Translations under genes and position numbers: made by a program | Shown here: positions 6,825 through 13,625 of the stretch, piece after piece | Numbering within the stretch: the stretch's first letter is position 1 | Layout: every line of letters begins with the position of its first letter | Assembly (NCBI GenBank): GCA_035760965.1 | Contig: DASTRY010000099.1 | Location: forward strand, 1 to 13,625 | Source of the DNA: JADGHX01 sp035760965 | Lineage (GTDB): Bacteria; Pseudomonadota; Gammaproteobacteria; Steroidobacterales; Steroidobacteraceae | Direction of reading: 5' to 3' | DNA length: 13,625 nt | The notes under the pieces: model-generated | The model's database searches: none | What the model was told of the DNA's origin: nothing | Seen by the model: the letters and a program-made list of their open reading frames with translations, nothing else

Positions 6825-7121
6825 TCACGCACTGATCGTCGAGATCTGACCGCGCAACCGATAGAGGTGCTCGGTCCTGCCGCTTCCTGATGGCTCGCTC
6901 TTCACGTGCTCGGGCGCGCCGACCAGCTCTCGCAGCTGACCGTTGCGCAGGCCCAGCGGCACGCGAACGCGCTGGCCTGCCGCCAACGCCTCCGGCCACA
7001 CGAACTCGACGGCGGCCCGGTCCGACCCGGACTCGCGTTCCCCGCGCGACGTATCGATAAATTCCATGCGACGCAAACCCGTGCGGATTTCGAGCACGGT
7101 GTCGTCAGACCGTTGTGTCAT
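6825..7121 (-). CDS. Small hypothetical protein (98 aa)
   Basis: I do not recognise this protein. ATG 7121 is chosen because GGGGAC (7132-7127) sits 5 nt upstream. In-frame starts further out (7151, and a GTG at 7202) have poorer signals. The protein starts MTQRSDDTVLEIRTGLRRM, is polar and charged, and has no signal peptide, membrane segment or cysteine. The middle (AAVEFVWPEALAAGQRVRVPLGL) looks like a short beta structure. It lies 97 bp downstream of the NRAMP-like transporter on the same strand and may be the last gene of that transcript. Coding bias is moderate, so the gene is probable rather than certain. Confidence 0.5.
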   Translation of the reverse strand: MTQRSDDTVLEIRTGLRRMEFIDTSRGERESGSDRAAVEFVWPEALAAGQRVRVPLGLRNGQLRELVGAPEHVKSEPSGSGRTEHLYRLRGQISTISA

Positions 7122-7218
7122 GAGGAGTCCCCGGTTTTTTTCTTGCGAGCCCATTTCAGACGACCGCGCCGACCCGAGCAACGTGTAGGCGAATGGCGTC
7201 ACTTCCGGTACATCCCGG

Positions 7219-8454
7219 TTACAAACTGAGGCTCACCAGCATCGCGAGCGCGGCCGCGCCCATGAGCGCGGTGGCGAGCCAGCCGAGCACCGTCCATCGC
7301 CGCGAGATGCGGAACGGCCCCATGATCTTCGCTCGCGTCGCCATCGACATGAGGATCGCCATCACGGGTACCGCGACGATCGCATTGATGATGGCCGCCC
7401 ACACCAGCGCGGTCACGGGATCGAGGGAGGCGACGTTGGCCGCGGCGCCAATGAAGGTGGCGGCAACGATCGCCCCGTAGAACGCCTTCGCGTGCAGGGG
7501 CTTACGCGCCAAACCGACGGGCCAGCGCCGCGCCTCGCCGAGCGCATACGCCGCCGAGCCTGCGAGCACCGGTACAGAGAGCAGTCCCGTGCCGACAATG
7601 CCGAGCGCGAACAGCTCGAATGCGAAGTTGCCCGCCACCGGCCGCAGCGCCTCTGCGGCTTCGGCCGCACTCCCGATCTCGTTTGCGCCATGCGCGTGCA
7701 GAGTGACGGCAGCCGTCACCATGATGGCGAGCGCGACGAGATTGGAGAACGCCATCCCGATGAGCGTATCGAGTCGTATGCGAGCGAGCGCGCGGCGGCC
7801 CTGTCGCGGTTTCTTGCGCAAGGGCAGCCGCGACCGGCGCGCCTTCGTGTCCTCGACTTCCTGCGCGGCCTGCCAGAAGAACAGGTACGGGCTGATCGTG
7901 GTGCCGAGAATCGCGACGACCATGAGCCAGAAGTCGCGATCGAATTGCAGTCTCGGCCAGACGAGCCCGTGCGCGAGCGCGCCCCACGGCACGTGCACGA
8001 CGCAAAGAACCGCGAAGTACGAGAACAGCGAGAGCGACAGCCACTTCAGCACCGCGACGTAGCGAGTGTGCTTGAGGAAGATCTGCCCGGCGGCGCACAC
8101 GGCCCCGAACAAGACGAGAAACACCGAGGCGGGCACCGGCGGCACCAGCAGCGTGCTCACCGCTCCCATCGCGCTCAGGTCGGCGCCGATATTGAGCGTG
8201 TTCGCGGCGAACAGCAGTACGACGATCGTGTTCAGAAGCCATGCCGGGTAGTGCAGCCGCAGATTGCCCGCGATGCCGTGCCCCGTCGTGCGGCCGATGC
8301 GCGCGCTGATGGCCTGGATCACCACCATCAGCGGGTAGGTCAGGACGAGCGTCCAGCCGAGCGCGAAGCCGAACTTCGCGCCGGCTTGCATGTACGTCGC
8401 GATCCCGCTCGGGTCGTCGTCGGAAGCGCCCGTGACGAGACCCGGCCCGAGCAC
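7219..8454 (-). CDS. NRAMP-family metal ion transporter with non-canonical metal site
   Basis: 411 residues from GTG 8454, with about 11 membrane segments as in NRAMP/MntH. TM1 is GPGLVTGASDDDPSGIATY: the usual DPGN is DPSG, so Asp14 is kept but the Asn ligand is Gly17. TM6 is GTTISPYLFFWQA (184-196): the usual MPH is S-P-Y, so the selectivity Met and the nearby His are both lost. This points away from standard Mn/Fe transport. A basic loop (ARRSRLPLRKKPRQGRR) follows TM6. The family N-terminus normally includes residues before GPG. Upstream the frame reads on (…SKPRLWRV then LGPG) to a CTG at 8508-8506 that overlaps the cyclase TGA (CTGA), with AGGAAG just before it. The true start may therefore be CTG 8508 (429 residues). 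It is likely co-transcribed with the cyclase. Confidence 0.82.
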   Translation of the reverse strand: MLGPGLVTGASDDDPSGIATYMQAGAKFGFALGWTLVLTYPLMVVIQAISARIGRTTGHGIAGNLRLHYPAWLLNTIVVLLFAANTLNIGADLSAMGAVSTLLVPPVPASVFLVLFGAVCAAGQIFLKHTRYVAVLKWLSLSLFSYFAVLCVVHVPWGALAHGLVWPRLQFDRDFWLMVVAILGTTISPYLFFWQAAQEVEDTKARRSRLPLRKKPRQGRRALARIRLDTLIGMAFSNLVALAIMVTAAVTLHAHGANEIGSAAEAAEALRPVAGNFAFELFALGIVGTGLLSVPVLAGSAAYALGEARRWPVGLARKPLHAKAFYGAIVAATFIGAAANVASLDPVTALVWAAIINAIVAVPVMAILMSMATRAKIMGPFRISRRWTVLGWLATALMGAAALAMLVSLSL

Positions 8455-8504
8455 GCGCCAGAGGCGCGGCTTGCTCGGACCGACGACCGGCGTATGCGCC
8501 TCGG

Positions 8505-9200
8505 TCAGCGCTTCCTGATGAGGGCGCGCGCCGGCGCGGCCTCGTGCCCGATTGTTTTCAGCGGCAGTAATAGGAGGTCGTAGTCGCCAGACGATACGTC
8601 ATGGAGAGACAACCCCTCGACGATCGGAATGTTCCGCCCAAGCAGGATGTGATGCGTCTTCGGGTCCGCGGCGCCGAATTTCTCCGCGGAGTTGTAGTCG
8701 ATGCCGACGAGCTGCACGCCCGCGTCGGCGAGGAGCTGCGCGGCGTCCGGCCCGATGTACGTGAAGTCCTCGTGGAACTTCGGATCGGTCATCCAGCCGG
8801 CGCGGCTGTTCCGGGTGCGGAAGAAGATGCGCTCCGCCCCCTTCCAGGCATGCTTGTTCAGCTCCGCGGCGTCGATGACCCGCGCGTCCGGCGAGCAGTC
8901 GATGATCCGCACCGGACCGATGAAGCGCGTGAGTGGAACCTGATCGAGCGGCATGCCGCCCTTGATGAAGTGCAGGGGCGCATCGATGTGCGTGCCCGTG
9001 TGCGCACCCATGGAAAACGCGGACAGCGCGAGCGAATCGCCCTTGTCGTAGCTCATCGTGAAATCCAGCTTCACGGGCGCGTTGCCCGGATACACGGGCG
9101 TCGTTTTCGGGTCGATCGGCGCGGTGATGTCGATCCATTCGTTCGCCGCAAACGCGAGCCCGCACTGGGCCCCCAGCGCGAGCAGAGCCAGCCATTTCAT
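8505..9200 (-). CDS. Exported cyclase / kynurenine formamidase-like metal-dependent hydrolase
   Basis: 231 residues from ATG 9200; AGGGGG lies about 6 nt upstream. The longer open frame to 9299 adds non-family residues. Residues 1-18 are a signal peptide (MKWLALLALGAQCGLAFA). The mature protein starts with WIDITAPIDPKTTPVYPGN, typical of the family. The metal-binding signature HTGTHIDAPLHF is complete (H67, H71, D73, H77). Later blocks are GIDYNSAEKFG and HHILLGRNIPIVEGL, the second metal/active-site region. The family includes arylformamidase and isatin hydrolase, which open amide or lactam rings using Mn or Zn. A periplasmic location makes tryptophan breakdown less certain. Its stop overlaps the probable CTG start of the downstream NRAMP gene, and a metal transporter beside a metal-dependent hydrolase is suggestive. 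Confidence 0.85.
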   Translation of the reverse strand: MKWLALLALGAQCGLAFAANEWIDITAPIDPKTTPVYPGNAPVKLDFTMSYDKGDSLALSAFSMGAHTGTHIDAPLHFIKGGMPLDQVPLTRFIGPVRIIDCSPDARVIDAAELNKHAWKGAERIFFRTRNSRAGWMTDPKFHEDFTYIGPDAAQLLADAGVQLVGIDYNSAEKFGAADPKTHHILLGRNIPIVEGLSLHDVSSGDYDLLLLPLKTIGHEAAPARALIRKR

Positions 9201-9247
9201 CCGAGACCCCCTAGTCCTTGTGACGACGGGCGCTAGGTTACTGAAAC

Positions 9248-9481
9248 TTGAGCGTGAACACACATCCTTCGCCCGGCGCGGAGGCGCAGTACCTGGCATT
9301 CATCGACAGCCAGAAGGCGACGGACGTACCCGTCACCGAGGTAACGCTGGACAGCGGGAAACTGGTGCTGAAGGTGGCCGCGATCGGCGCGGAGTATCGC
9401 GCCGACTTGAACGGCAACACGCTAGCGGGTCAGTGGACGCAAGGGCCGTTCAGCAACCCGCTGACGTTGACCCGGGATTAG
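9248..9481 (+). pseudogene. Remnant of a lipocalin-like beta-barrel domain (C-terminal half)
   Basis: The 77-residue frame contains FIDSQKATDVPVTEVTLDSG, then KLVLKVAAIGAEYRADLNG and TLAGQWTQGPFSNPLTLTRD. This matches the C-terminal half of the small barrel domain found in front of many alpha/beta hydrolases and beta-lactamase-like proteins, where the pattern is IPVTSVTLDGGKL…G.W.QGG…PL.L.R. The N-terminal strands are missing: TGA lies in frame at 9242, and only weak TTG 9248 or GTG 9254 starts exist without a good Shine-Dalgarno sequence. Third-position GC is high, so the piece was coding at some time. No hydrolase follows. It may be a decayed gene, or a short expressed protein. Confidence 0.5.
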
Positions 9482-9504
9482 CGGTTTCCGCGGATGCGGT
9501 CGTG

Positions 9505-9537
9505 GCATTGGCAGGCAATCCCCCAATGCTGCCTGCC
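9505..9537. terminator. Two interleaved inverted repeats between convergent ends, candidate terminator
   Basis: GGCAGGCA (9510-9517) pairs perfectly with TGCCTGCC (9530-9537). GCATTGG (9505-9511) pairs perfectly with CCAATGC (9523-9529). The left arms overlap by two bases and the arms interleave, so the stems are alternatives or a pseudoknot. They fill the 60-bp gap between the barrel-domain remnant and the ABC exporter stop. There is no U-tract. Confidence 0.45.
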
Positions 9538-9541
9538 GGTG

Positions 9542-11452
9542 TCACGGCCGCACTTTGACGTCGTCGACGCGCTCGTCCTGATCGAGCGGCGGCGGCTCCA
9601 CCAGCTCCTGCTCGATCGGCAGACGCGGCACGAGTGTCGTCGTCGGCGCGATGTCGCTGTCGTCCATGAGGAAGCCGCCGGTCTGGCGCGTCCACAACCG
9701 ATAGTACGCGCCGCCTTCGCGCAGCAGCTCGGCGTGCGTGCCGTCCTCGATGATGCGGCCGTTCTCGAACACGAGGATGCGATCGAGGTGCGCGATGGTC
9801 GAGAGGCGATGCGCGACCACGATGACGGTCTTGCCGACCATCACCTCCTCGAGCGTCTCCTGAATCGCCTTCTCGGTGATGGAATCGAGGCTGGAGGTGG
9901 CCTCGTCGAGAATCAGCACGGGCGCGTTCTTCAGCACGACGCGCGCAATGGCGATGCGCTGGCGCTGACCGCCCGAAAGCTTCACGCCGCGCTCGCCGAC
10001 CATCGAGGCGTAGCCGTCCTTCATGCTCGCGATGAACTCGTGCGCGTGCGCGCGACGGGCGGCGTCGATCACCTCCGCGTCGGTCGCATCGATGCGGCCG
10101 TAGCGGATGTTCTCCATGAGCGAGCGGTGGAAGAGGCTCGGGTCCTGGGGAATGAGGCTGATCTGCTCGTGCAGCGAGTCCTGCGTCATGCGGCGGATGT
10201 CGACACCGTCGACGGTGATGCGCCCGCCCTGTGGGTCGTACATTCGCAGGATCAGGCTGACGAACGTCGACTTGCCCGAGCCGGAGGAGCCGACCAGACC
10301 GACACGCTGGCCCGCCGGAATCGTGACGGTCATGTGATCGAACAGCTTCTGCCGCGACGGATACGCGAACGTGACGTTCTCGAACGCGATGGCGCCCCGC
10401 TTCACGCGCACGGGCGCGGCGCCGGGCTCGTCGACCAGCTCGTGCGGCTTCACGATGGTGTGGACGCCGTTCGCGACGTTGCCGATGTACTCGAAGAACT
10501 CGAGAAAGCGGCGGCTGAGCGCACGGATCTCGTTGATGATCAGCAGCGCGAGACTCACGGCCAGGACGAACTGGGAGACATCGATCGCCCCGCTCTGCCA
10601 GAGTCGCAGCGCATAGTAGAGCGTGCCGACTTTGAGCACGGCGGCCGAACCGAACTGGAACCAGCGGACGCGCTCGGCGTAGGCGTTCGACCGGTCGATC
10701 GCCCGGAGCTCCTTCTTCAGATAGCTGTTGAGGTACTCGCGCTCGAAGTCGCTGCGCGCGAAGAGGCGCGTGCTCGCGAGGTTCGTGACCGAGTCGACCA
10801 CCTTGCCCGTGGTCTCGCTGCGCGCGGCCGACGCACTCACCGCGTACGGGCGGGCGCGGCGCGCCAGCAAGAACGACGCCGACACGAACAGCGTCGCCCA
10901 CACGAGCATGAACAGCCCCAGCTCGTGGTGCGCGTTGAACAGCAGCGTGACCGAAACGCTCAGCACGACGAGCGCCGGCCAGAATTCCGTGAGCACGGAC
11001 CACAGGGTCTGCGTGACACCGAGCGAGGTCTCGCTGATTCGGTGCGCGAGCGCTCCGGCGAAGTCGCTCGTGAGAAAGCGATGCGAGTGGTACTGGAGGT
11101 AGTGATAGAGCGCGCGCGTGACGTTCTGCCGCTGACGCGGGCCGAGACGGATCTGAATCGCGCCGGCCAGCCGGCCGAACACCACCTCGCCGAGCGCCAG
11201 GCCGAGGAATAGCAGCAGCGGACCCCGCAGGTCGGCCGCCGCGGGCGTCTCATTCGCCTGTGTGACGGTCTTCAGCACCCTGGCGATGCCGTAGGGAATG
11301 GTGATGCCGCACACCGCATCCGCGGTGACGAACACGAGCATCGTCAAGTACCACCACCGGAACTGCCGGATGAAGAAGAGGATGAAGCGTGCCGGGGTCT
11401 GGGGCAGCGCCGGTGTGCCGGGCGCCCGCTGGAAGGGTTCGTCCTGGGTCAT
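9542..11452 (-). CDS. ABC exporter half-transporter (fused permease and ATPase)
   Basis: 636 residues from ATG 11452. A GTG at 11479 adds nine residues and has GGGAA nearby, so it is the alternative. The N-terminal ABC type I transmembrane domain (about 20-325) has hydrophobic helices around 30-60, 80-100, 155-195 and 270-310. The ATPase domain holds Walker A GSSGSGKST (388-396), a Q-loop in LIPQDPSLF, the signature LSGGQ (492-496), Walker B VLILDEATSSLD (512-523), and the H-loop AHRLST with His548. All catalytic residues are present. Such proteins work as homo- or heterodimers exporting lipids, drugs or peptides. No partner half or membrane-fusion gene is nearby, so a homodimer is likely and the substrate is unknown. 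The C-terminal tail (after GGFLMDD) is acidic and proline-rich. It is divergent from the DUF4410-like gene over 148 bp. Confidence 0.9.
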   Translation of the reverse strand: MTQDEPFQRAPGTPALPQTPARFILFFIRQFRWWYLTMLVFVTADAVCGITIPYGIARVLKTVTQANETPAAADLRGPLLLFLGLALGEVVFGRLAGAIQIRLGPRQRQNVTRALYHYLQYHSHRFLTSDFAGALAHRISETSLGVTQTLWSVLTEFWPALVVLSVSVTLLFNAHHELGLFMLVWATLFVSASFLLARRARPYAVSASAARSETTGKVVDSVTNLASTRLFARSDFEREYLNSYLKKELRAIDRSNAYAERVRWFQFGSAAVLKVGTLYYALRLWQSGAIDVSQFVLAVSLALLIINEIRALSRRFLEFFEYIGNVANGVHTIVKPHELVDEPGAAPVRVKRGAIAFENVTFAYPSRQKLFDHMTVTIPAGQRVGLVGSSGSGKSTFVSLILRMYDPQGGRITVDGVDIRRMTQDSLHEQISLIPQDPSLFHRSLMENIRYGRIDATDAEVIDAARRAHAHEFIASMKDGYASMVGERGVKLSGGQRQRIAIARVVLKNAPVLILDEATSSLDSITEKAIQETLEEVMVGKTVIVVAHRLSTIAHLDRILVFENGRIIEDGTHAELLREGGAYYRLWTRQTGGFLMDDSDIAPTTTLVPRLPIEQELVEPPPLDQDERVDDVKVRP

Positions 11453-11587
11453 TGGCGGAAGTATGAGCCAAAACGGCACGCATTCCCGCGTCTGTGACTA
11501 GGCACACTCGGCGCGCCGCCGTGGCGGTCGCCCGAGGTCGCGCTCTCTCGAGCCCCGTTTTCGCCGTTTGCCGATGGTTTCTGCGCC

Positions 11588-11593
11588 AGGAGG
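11588..11593 (+). promoter_or_regulatory. Perfect Shine-Dalgarno AGGAGG of the DUF4410-like gene
   Basis: AGGAGG stands 7 nt before ATG 11601 and sets that start over the in-frame codon at 11568. It suggests efficient translation. Confidence 0.75.
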
Positions 11594-11600
11594 TTCCGCA

Positions 11601-12176
11601 ATGCGCGTCGTATCGTCCCGCTCCGCCCGTCTCTCGCTCGTTGGCGCCGTGCTCCTTGCGAGCTTTGGCGTCGTCGCGGCGCCGACCAATCCGCCGCCCG
11701 CCCGGCCGTTGCAGGGCTATGCCGGCTACGAGCTGAAGGACGTCACCTTCGATCCGAGCCTCGCCGACAAGAAGAACTTCGACAAGGTGGTCGCGAAGGT
11801 CGACGAGAACATGAAGCAGAGTGTGAATCCGATCCTGCAGAGCTGGAACGCTTCGGCCGACGCGCACGCCGCGCAGAAGATCGTGATCGAGCCGCGCATC
11901 ACCAATCTGCACAAGCCTTCGGGCGCGACGCGTTTCTTTGCCGGCGCGTTCGCGGGCGACGGCTACATCAACATGACGGTGCGGATCGTCGAACAGCCGT
12001 CGGGTAAAGTGATCGCCGAGCCCGAGTTCTATCGGCGCGCGGCTGCGATGGCCGGTGCGTGGACCGTGGGTGGCCACGACAACGCAATGCTGCAGAAGAT
12101 CGCGGGGCTGGTTGCCAACTACTTGTCGGCGAACTACTCCGAGGCCGTTGGGGGACCCACGGGGTACGAGCCGTAA
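11601..12176 (+). CDS. Exported DUF4410-like protein
   Basis: 191 residues. Residues 1-27 are a signal peptide (…SLVGAVLLASFGVVAA). No lipobox cysteine is seen, so the protein is probably soluble in the periplasm. The middle reads KIVIEPRITNLHKPSGATRF, then FAGAFAGDGYINMTVRIVEQ and PSGKVIAEPEFYRRAAAMAGAWTVGGHDNAMLQKIA. This resembles DUF4410 proteins, whose conserved features are the EP-I strand, the glycine-rich turn, the EP.FY.RA block and DNAML. The assignment is from memory of the pattern. The function of that family is not known. It is divergent from the ABC exporter and could share its control region, but nothing shows they act together. Confidence 0.68.
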   Translation: MRVVSSRSARLSLVGAVLLASFGVVAAPTNPPPARPLQGYAGYELKDVTFDPSLADKKNFDKVVAKVDENMKQSVNPILQSWNASADAHAAQKIVIEPRITNLHKPSGATRFFAGAFAGDGYINMTVRIVEQPSGKVIAEPEFYRRAAAMAGAWTVGGHDNAMLQKIAGLVANYLSANYSEAVGGPTGYEP

Positions 12177-12191
12177 GAAGGCTCGCATCTC

Positions 12192-12205
12192 TCGCGGAAG
12201 CGCGA
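12192..12205 (+). terminator. Tight hairpin after the DUF4410-like gene
   Basis: TCGCG-GAAG-CGCGA forms a 5-bp stem with a tetraloop 18 nt beyond the stop (TAA at 12174-12176). No U-tract follows. The rest of the 186-bp convergent gap holds only imperfect GC-rich pairings and no convincing ORF. Confidence 0.25.
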
Positions 12206-12362
12206 AGGTCCAGCGCTGCCTCGAGCGCCGGCAGATCGGTGCAAGACGCTGGGATGCGAGCGTGCAAGAGTTCGCGGGCGCGCTCTCGGCCCATTGCGGC
12301 GAAGCGAGCGGCGCGAGCCCGCGCGAGGCCTGGGCCGGTCGCGGCTGGCGAGTTCGGCACCT

Positions 12363-13346
12363 CTACCGCGGGCAACCTCCGGACAGTACTTCGGTGAATC
12401 TCGCGCGCTCGATGTTGCGGCCAGTCAGCACGACGGCGACGTTGCGGCCCGCCAGCGTCGCCCGTTCCTTCATCATCGCGGCGAGCGGGGCCGCTCCGGC
12501 TCCTTCGCTCACTTGGTGCGCGTCGTCATAGTAGATGCGCATCGCTTCAGCGATCTCCTCTTCGCTGACCTGGACGAAGTGGTCGGCACCTGCGCGATAC
12601 ACCTCGACCGCGTCGGGTGCGGGCTCGCGAGTGGCGATGCCATCTGCGAACGTCCGCGCCGTTGCGGTGGTCACCGGATGACCTGCCGCGAAGGACAGCG
12701 CGTTCGCGGGCGCGTTGGCCGCGCTGACGCCGATGATCCGCGTCTTCAGGCCGAGCAGGTCGCGAGCCGTGATCAGGCCGCAGATGCCCGACCCCATGCC
12801 GACCCCGACGTACACGGCGTCGAGATCGCGCACGGCCTGGAAGAGCTCGAGCGCGTAACTGGCCACGCCGACGACGAGATCGCGATGGAAGCTCGGAAGG
12901 AAGTGCAGACCCTCCGCCTCCGCGACGCGGTGCGCCTCGTGCTTGGCTTCGTCGAAATCCTTGCCGAATTCTTTGACCGTCGCGCCGAGCGCGCTCATGG
13001 AGCCGTTCTGATCGGGTGAATTCCCGTGCGGCACGTAGATCGTCGCCGGCACACCGGCGCGAGCCGCGGAGAATGCGACGGACTGGCCGTGATTGCCGCG
13101 AGTGGCGGTGACGATGCCGCGGACATCCGGATTCGCCCGACGCAGACGTTCGAGGTACACGATCCCACCGCGGACCTTGAACGCGCCCGTCGGTGCGTAG
13201 TTCTCGTGTTTGACCCAGACCGTGCAGCCCGCTCGCCGCTGGATCTTCGGCCAGACGTACTGCGGGGTCGGCAGCACCGTGCGATGGACCAGCTCCGCCG
13301 CGTTGGTGAGCTCGTCGAGCGTGATGTTCAGTGCAGAGCGGGCCAT
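12363..13346 (-). CDS. PLP-dependent threonine/serine dehydratase-like enzyme (fold type II)
   Basis: 327 residues, a single catalytic domain without the C-terminal ACT-like regulatory domain of biosynthetic IlvA, so a catabolic-type enzyme is more likely. ATG 13346 has GGAG 5 nt upstream. The PLP Schiff-base lysine is K57 in APTGAFKVRGG. The substrate loop is TRGNHGQS (82-89), where S-x-GNHxQ is more usual. The phosphate-binding glycine loop is GVGMGSGICG. The residue near the PLP ring nitrogen is in LTGRNIE, where many relatives have SGGN. Family reactions are deamination of L-threonine to 2-oxobutanoate or L-serine to pyruvate; some members act on 3-hydroxyaspartate or other hydroxy amino acids. 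These substitutions leave the exact substrate open. It is transcribed away from the partial gene at the right edge by a gap of about 190 bp. Confidence 0.85.
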   Translation of the reverse strand: MARSALNITLDELTNAAELVHRTVLPTPQYVWPKIQRRAGCTVWVKHENYAPTGAFKVRGGIVYLERLRRANPDVRGIVTATRGNHGQSVAFSAARAGVPATIYVPHGNSPDQNGSMSALGATVKEFGKDFDEAKHEAHRVAEAEGLHFLPSFHRDLVVGVASYALELFQAVRDLDAVYVGVGMGSGICGLITARDLLGLKTRIIGVSAANAPANALSFAAGHPVTTATARTFADGIATREPAPDAVEVYRAGADHFVQVSEEEIAEAMRIYYDDAHQVSEGAGAAPLAAMMKERATLAGRNVAVVLTGRNIERARFTEVLSGGCPR

Positions 13347-13401
13347 GCGATCTCCGGGTGTGGAAGCCGATGCGGATCAGCGTGCCTCAGCGAACGGCGC
13401 G

Positions 13402-13536
13402 TCACCAGATGCGCCGCTCAGCGGGCGAGTCGCACCGTGTTGGTGGGCAACCATGACAGTTCGCGAGATCGACGACCACGCGGGAGCGCGTGCAGAACCC
13501 CGCGCCGACGAGCGCGTCGCCGTCAGGTCCGGGCAG
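13402..13536 (-). pseudogene. Coding-like in-frame continuation after the TAG of the right-edge gene
   Basis: Directly after the TAG of the partial gene the same minus-strand frame stays open for 45 codons to TGA at 13404-13402. Its first ~26 codons have almost only G/C in third position and read LPGPDGDALVGAGF, then CTRSRVVVDLANC. Bias then fades. The text faintly resembles the C-terminal strand of retropepsin-like aspartyl proteases (D-x-L-[IV]-G…R…V.[IV]D). It may be a decayed gene end, a stop-codon mutation, or chance. Confidence 0.25.
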
Positions 13537-13625
13537 CTAGGACGACGGAATGGCTTGGCCCGTGGCCTGCTTGTCCAGATGCGCGCGCAACTCGGCGGGG
13601 AGCTTCAATTGCGCGGCGAGCGAAT
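13537..13625 (-). CDS. C-terminal end of an unidentified protein (runs off right edge)
   Basis: The last 29 codons of a minus-strand gene end at TAG (13539-13537). The readable tail is SLAAQLKLPAELRAHLDKQA followed by TGQAIPSS, an amphipathic helix and a polar end. G/C third positions fit a real gene, and the other two minus frames carry stops or arginine-rich junk. Too little is present to name a family. Confidence 0.55.
   Translation of the reverse strand, partial: SLAAQLKLPAELRAHLDKQATGQAIPSS

Noticed and set aside
7492..8583. 363-codon plus-strand ORF opposite the NRAMP gene
   Set aside because: It is Arg/His/Gln-rich composition typical of GC-driven antisense shadows; the NRAMP frame has membrane helices and conserved motifs.
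9494..11212. 572-codon plus-strand ORF (and a 517-codon second minus frame) over the ABC exporter
   Set aside because: Both are shadows of a high-GC gene; only the exporter frame carries Walker A, LSGGQ and Walker B.
11968..12375. Minus-strand 135-codon ORF across the DUF4410-like 3' end and the convergent gap
   Set aside because: Third-position GC in the gap is only about background, it overlaps the DUF4410 frame antisense, and no family pattern is seen.
13454..13625. Plus-strand open frame from ATG 13454 to the right edge
   Set aside because: It is opposite the more protein-like minus-strand tail (LKLPAELRAHLDKQ), is arginine-rich and has no ribosome binding site.

Overview
The window is high-GC DNA with strongly G/C third codon positions. 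It carries typical Pseudomonadota genes: an opgG/opgD-type glucan gene, yhbY, a PhoPQ-activated-pathogenicity-related (PqaA) family protein, and a PQQ dehydrogenase with a fused cytochrome c. A gamma- or betaproteobacterium is the best guess, but no rRNA or other taxonomic marker is present. It looks like chromosomal housekeeping and metabolic DNA. I see no transposase, integrase, phage gene, CRISPR array or tRNA.

Left part (1-4750). The 5' end of an OpgG/OpgD gene runs off the left edge on the minus strand. It is divergent, over only 48 bp, from a secreted PQQ-dependent dehydrogenase with a C-terminal heme-c domain. Next comes a tandem duplication of the start region of yhbY, in which the first copy makes only a seven-codon ORF, and then intact yhbY. 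A CPBP-type membrane protein with glutamines in place of the usual catalytic glutamates follows. Its stop overlaps the start of an exported PqaA-family alpha/beta hydrolase (ATGA).

Middle part (4750-9481). A small SET-domain plus post-SET methyltransferase (minus) is divergent from an FAD-dependent mercuric-reductase-like oxidoreductase (plus). A GC-rich hairpin separates the oxidoreductase from a minus-strand run: an exported cyclase/kynurenine-formamidase-like metal hydrolase, then an NRAMP-family transporter with an altered metal site, then a small unknown protein. The cyclase and transporter probably overlap through a CTGA junction. Just upstream of the cyclase, on the plus strand, lies a 77-residue remnant of a lipocalin-like beta-barrel domain.

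Right part (9482-13625). A type I ABC exporter half-transporter (minus) is divergent from an exported DUF4410-like protein (plus). That gene faces a threonine-dehydratase-like PLP enzyme (minus). The C-terminal end of another minus-strand gene enters from the right edge, and coding-like sequence continues in the same frame past its TAG stop.

I found no clearly new multi-gene system. The points most worth a second look are the yhbY 5' duplication and its possible leaderless start, the QQ-type CPBP protein coupled to the PqaA-like hydrolase, the NRAMP protein lacking canonical metal ligands, the likely CTG start of that transporter, and the bacterial SET protein. No stretch over 300 bp lacks a gene.
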